Shown here piece after piece: positions 57,352 to 60,839 of a stretch of DNA of 60,839 nucleotides; positions within the stretch are counted from its first letter, which is position 1; each line of letters starts with the position of its first letter. Under the pieces are notes generated by a model that was given only the letters and a program-made list of their open reading frames with translations, did not search any database and was not told the origin of the DNA. This stretch comes from JAZQHR01 sp045540695 (GTDB taxonomy: Bacteria > Bacillota > Clostridia > UMGS1810): assembly GCA_045540695.1 (NCBI GenBank), contig JAZQHR010000076.1:1-60839 (forward strand), written 5' to 3'. Both the position numbers and the translations under genes were made by a program.

Positions 57352-59658
57352 CTATCTCATCACCCATGCATCTTTACCTGTAAATACACTTTTTCTCTTT
57401 TCAGTTATCTCGCATCCGTCCACAAATACCTTGCCGTCTTTCATCTCAAGTAAATGTTCTGTATTCATAAACGTAAGCTTCACCTTAACGTTTTCCATCC
57501 CCTGAGGCAAACAAGGCGAAATCTCCACGCCATCAAGAGTAGGAGCTATTCCAAGCATCCATTCATATACTCCGCGCATCGCCATAGCTACACTACCTGT
57601 AAGAAAGCACATAAGTCCTCTGTGGTTAAACTCAGGAAGCTCCTGCCAGCAGTTCACTATAGCATAAGGCGGTGTAAAAGCTAGTCCTGTCGGGTGTTTT
57701 GAAGTATCATACGGCATTATCCATTTCAATGTGTCAAATAGTTTATCTCCCTCATTGGCAACTGAAAGTGCCCTCGCGAAAAATCCTTGCGAACCATGAT
57801 TGTACACATTTCCATTTTCACCAAAACAAGGAGGAACATCACCCGATGCTATTCTTCCTACCTTTTCGATAGGCTTGTCGCCAAGGTACGGCCAGAATAG
57901 TCTGTAGCCTTTGTCACATTTTAAATTCATTGCCGCGTCAAATATCGCAGGATATTTGCATTCGTCAGCTACACCCGAAATAATAGCATAGTAGTTTGAC
58001 ACACCATATACTCTTTCCTCGCCATCAGGATCACAGTCAGAGAATATCCATTCACCATTATCGGTAAACACACCATTGTAAAAACCTTTTTTATTATATG
58101 CGTGTTTATTTATGTTTTCTTTAAGCTTGTCAGCTGCCGCTTTATATTTTGATACATCTGCATTTTTGTTAAGCATAGTAAGAATGTCAGAAATATACAC
58201 CATACTCATAACCGTCTGTGCGCTTACAGTAACCGACTCTCCTCTGCCAAGAAGTCCTGCAGTATTTACTGCATCAAGCCAGTCACCACCACGAATTTTG
58301 CAAAGTCCATGCTCACCAATGTTTTCTTCTGCAATGTAATATTCTGCCGCAGTTATAAGATGCTCAAGTGCACTTGATTTAACATCCCTATCAAGCCATT
58401 CTATCTGCTCATTTAATATATCGTAGTCTTTTGTATGAGCAAGATATTTCCATACAAACTCTATAAAGAATGCTCCACCATCAACGTGAGTACGAAGGTC
58501 GTGTTTGCCATGCTTGCCCCTTGCAGAATACTGACGCGGAAACCATCCATCACTTCTCTGGCATTCCATCATAGTAAGTATAATATCACGAGGATTTTTT
58601 GTGTCTGTGTAAAGAAGTGCCGCATAGTCCTGTGCCGAATCACGCGAGCCTCTCATACCGGTAGGCCAACCTCTGTCAAGTGATGCCACCCAGCTCATTT
58701 GCATAGGAAGCCAGTAGTTTACATATTCATCAAACTCTGTATCTCCTGTTTCTATACGATTTTTTGAAAACAGCTCATCAAATTCAGCTTTTCTCTCATT
58801 TCTTTTTGCGTCAAAGTAATCCTTATCAAAATACTTTTCTAAGTCCTCAACATTACAAAGTCCAAGCACCTGATTGAGCTCTTTTTCATTGCCTGCATCA
58901 AGCTCCCATGTATAATCGCATGCATATACAGGCGGATAACCATATATGCGAGCATCATTTGTGTAAACTCTCTGCGGATTTACAGTGTCACCATATCCAA
59001 TATACTTTTCAAGGCTTAGTTCATATCTTTTTAATGAGTCTATTTCCGATATAAAGTTAACTACTCGTCTTTTCTCCGAAAGCGCATCCGCACTAAGAAG
59101 CTTTGACGAAAATATCATCGCATCTTTCATTTCCGCACTAGAATCAAGGTACCATTCATACTTATCCCATGGTGCCATAGATGCCTCATTAAGATATGGC
59201 ACAAGGTGTGGTTGAATGTTTAAAGTCATCTTTTTGTCAGATATGTTTTTTATGCTAAACCTCATAGCAACAATTGTGCCTTTTTTCGGAATGATAAATT
59301 CAGTAGTCACTCTTAGTCCGTTATATTCATACGAGTATATAGCACACTGTGGCAAATACTGTATCTTAACATTTTCAGGCTCTTTGTCAACGCTAAATGT
59401 GTTTGGTCTGAAAAAGTTTGTAAATTTCCCATCAAAGCTATTTGATGATATACCAACACTCCAAGGCGAGTATTTCTGGTGTTGTTCTCGTTTAAAAAGC
59501 ATAATGTCACCCGGTGGGTGTGCCTGTGCATATACAGGGCCATGCTGGTCCACTTTTAATAAAATGTCCCTGTTTTCATATATGTATTCCCACGATGCAG
59601 GAAGGTTTAACGTGTTAATCTCATACCCGGCGGTATTTTTTATGAAATTTCCGTACAT
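57352..59658 (-). CDS. GH94-family disaccharide phosphorylase
   Basis: 768 residues from MYGNFIKN (GGAGG 7 bases upstream). N-terminal beta-sandwich (ASMAPWDKYEWYLDSSAEM), then the (alpha/alpha)6 barrel: GWPTGMRGSRDSAQDY, the RGGDWLDA segment with the general-acid Asp, and NHGSQGFFARALS/phosphate-site region. GH94 members split cellobiose, chitobiose or related disaccharides with phosphate. The neighbouring NahK-like kinase, nucleotidyltransferase and nagB favour a GlcNAc-containing substrate such as chitobiose. No signal peptide: cytosolic. Confidence 0.85.
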   Translation of the reverse strand: MYGNFIKNTAGYEINTLNLPASWEYIYENRDILLKVDQHGPVYAQAHPPGDIMLFKREQHQKYSPWSVGISSNSFDGKFTNFFRPNTFSVDKEPENVKIQYLPQCAIYSYEYNGLRVTTEFIIPKKGTIVAMRFSIKNISDKKMTLNIQPHLVPYLNEASMAPWDKYEWYLDSSAEMKDAMIFSSKLLSADALSEKRRVVNFISEIDSLKRYELSLEKYIGYGDTVNPQRVYTNDARIYGYPPVYACDYTWELDAGNEKELNQVLGLCNVEDLEKYFDKDYFDAKRNERKAEFDELFSKNRIETGDTEFDEYVNYWLPMQMSWVASLDRGWPTGMRGSRDSAQDYAALLYTDTKNPRDIILTMMECQRSDGWFPRQYSARGKHGKHDLRTHVDGGAFFIEFVWKYLAHTKDYDILNEQIEWLDRDVKSSALEHLITAAEYYIAEENIGEHGLCKIRGGDWLDAVNTAGLLGRGESVTVSAQTVMSMVYISDILTMLNKNADVSKYKAAADKLKENINKHAYNKKGFYNGVFTDNGEWIFSDCDPDGEERVYGVSNYYAIISGVADECKYPAIFDAAMNLKCDKGYRLFWPYLGDKPIEKVGRIASGDVPPCFGENGNVYNHGSQGFFARALSVANEGDKLFDTLKWIMPYDTSKHPTGLAFTPPYAIVNCWQELPEFNHRGLMCFLTGSVAMAMRGVYEWMLGIAPTLDGVEISPCLPQGMENVKVKLTFMNTEHLLEMKDGKVFVDGCEITEKRKSVFTGKDAWVMR

Positions 59659-59702
59659 AGTTTTTCCTCCAATAATTGATTTATAATGAATGGCTTCCAC
59701 TC

Positions 59703-60058
59703 AAATGTGAAGGTTTTTATATCGTAGGGAACGGATTTATCCGTTCTGTTTGTTTCAGGACGTGGGATATATCCCTCCACCGCAAGCGGTCCCCCTCCCT
59801 TTAGGCAAGGGAGGCAACCGTCCACTGCAGGTTGGACGATATTCATCCGTAGGGAACGACCTATGTGTCGTTCCGCATACAACCCCTCAGTCAGCTATGC
59901 TGACTGCTCCCCATACACAGGGGAGCCTTTCGACAGGAGCAAGCCCCTGACCTACAAGTGCATAAATTTAAAAGTACTGTAGGGAACGGATTTATCCGTT
60001 CCGATATTTTGTGTGCATATCTGCAGAATACATAAATGCATTCCCTACGCTTATTATA
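59703..60058. repeat. Mosaic of dispersed palindromes
   Basis: GTAGGGAACGGATTTATCCG (about 59723 and 59980), CCCTCCACCGCAAGCGGTCC (59770), GGGAACGACCTATGTGTCGT (59852), CAGCTATGCTGACTGCTCCC (59893), and a CATAAATGCATTCCCTAC block (60030). No gene. Confidence 0.75.
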
Positions 60059-60159
60059 GCATAGGTTTTAGTTAAATTGACATTCTAAAAATATGCAAAA
60101 ACATTATAAAAATATGCATTTTTATATTCGGCCTGTCGAGGACCCAGCCCCCACGATAT

Positions 60160-60350
60160 ACAAATAAAGCCTTCCTCTGATGAGAAAGGTGGCAACCTAT
60201 GGTTGACGGAAGGAGAGAATGGGTTTCCTGTTTTAGTGATTTTCTCATTTTTCTCTACCTCAATCACTTGCGTGACAACTCCCTCGTCAGATGGAACCTT
60301 TCGGCAGGAGCAAGTCTTTCGTCAGGAGCAAGCCCCTGCCCTACTGTATA
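60160..60350. repeat. Degenerate repeat remnants
   Basis: AAGCCTTCCTCTGATGAGAA, GGTGGCAACCTATGGTTGAC and two GCAGGAGCAAG...GCCCCTGCCCTAC fragments. No gene in 59659-60595. Confidence 0.55.
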
Positions 60351-60359
60351 CAAACAAAA

Positions 60360-60390
60360 AAGGCACACACTTTTTTAAGTGTATGCCATT
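60360..60390 (-). terminator. Terminator of the window-end gene
   Basis: GGCATACACTT/AAGTGTGTGCC stem (one wobble) followed by six T on the minus strand. Confidence 0.75.
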
Positions 60391-60595
60391 ATTTTTAGTT
60401 GCCGAAGACATCAATTGGGGAAGAGATTACTTTTTTTAAATATAAAATGTTATAAGTTATAAAATATAAACAAAAAAGGTGACGTCATCGGCTTTATATA
60501 CTACCGATTCGGCGGCGTGGTGTTCCGCCGAACCGATTAGTAAACTTAATTATTATCTTAATTCCAATCCATCTATATCTCTTCGTTTTTTGTTA

Positions 60596-60839
60596 TTAGT
60601 CTAAAGTGAATGGTGCAAGTACAGGAACTAGACCTTCTAGACTATCCCATACAAACACTTTGATTTCTACCTTAGAAGCTGTGCTTGCAGTTGTGTCGAA
60701 TAGAGCAACTGGACCAGCGTTTACAGCATCTACATCGTAGAAGTTGATGTCTGTCATCTTGCCGTCTTCGTATAGAGCAGCGATGAAGTCAGGAGCCTGA
60801 CCAAGCATAGTTACAGGGAAGTCGGAGGCCAAGCGGTCT
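60596..60839 (-). CDS. C-terminal part of a secreted protein (partial)
   Basis: The frame runs off the window end; 81 residues are visible. TVMLGQAPDFIAALYEDGKMTDINFYDVDA and the ending VEIKVFVWDSLEGLVPVLAP match the Ig-like end module (KVFVWD...L-PL) found in large secreted or S-layer-associated proteins of Clostridia. The true start is outside the window, so the domain composition of the whole protein is unknown. Confidence 0.7.
   Translation of the reverse strand, partial: DRLASDFPVTMLGQAPDFIAALYEDGKMTDINFYDVDAVNAGPVALFDTTASTASKVEIKVFVWDSLEGLVPVLAPFTLD

Overview
The window looks like a chromosomal segment of a low-GC, Gram-positive anaerobe of the class Clostridia, probably an uncultured gut lineage. 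The signs are an AT-rich sequence with strong AGGAGG-type ribosome binding sites, lipoboxes, SLH surface anchoring, several secreted proteins with a copper-amine-oxidase-like stalk domain, T-box and yybP-ykoY leaders, and a VTC/DUF4956/Cthe_2159 cluster. No rRNA, tRNA or CRISPR array was recognised. Dispersed palindromic repeats and MITE-like elements fill most intergenic gaps.

Layout. 1-3.5 kb: translation operon rpsB-tsf-pyrH-frr, split by a terminator and a MITE. 3.5-10 kb: lipoprotein, orphan PTS-IIC-like membrane protein, pyridoxal kinase, serC-serA. 10.3-13.5 kb: a 1045-residue secreted mosaic protein. 13.9-25.8 kb: a compact phage-derived island with a Cro/CI-type switch (XRE repressor, three operators, back-to-back promoters), an ArpU/RinA-like late activator, two matching late promoters, then terS-terL-portal-scaffold-capsid-connectors-tail tube-Gp15-tape measure-Dit-Gp37. 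It has no integrase, replication or lysis genes. 25.9-31.4 kb: lipoprotein, the polyphosphate-polymerase-like (VTC)/DUF4956/carbohydrate-binding trio and a stalk-domain protein. 31.4-37.8 kb: parvulin-type foldase, prfB, secA, small lipoprotein. 37.9-42.1 kb: metF, MetH activation protein and metH lacking its activation domain. 42.2-45 kb: a T-box-controlled fusion of HTH, cupin and acyl-CoA synthetase. 45-46.2 kb: two tandem copies of promoter, long variable hairpin, terminator and small ORF. 46.6-49.5 kb: P-type cation ATPase behind a yybP-ykoY (Mn2+) riboswitch. 49.6-52 kb: SLH-anchored D,D-carboxypeptidase and an Ig-domain lipoprotein. 52.2-59.7 kb: amino-sugar catabolism (TIM-barrel isomerase, nagB, NahK-like kinase, nucleotidyltransferase, AraC regulator, GH94 phosphorylase). 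60.6 kb to the end: C-terminal part of a secreted protein.

The three items most worth a second look are the phage-like particle cluster with an intact switch but no mobility genes, the duplicated hairpin-terminator-ORF cassette at 45.3-46.2 kb, and the T-box in front of the HTH-cupin-ligase fusion. All motif positions were read by eye. Family assignments rest on recognised motifs and gene order, not on searches.
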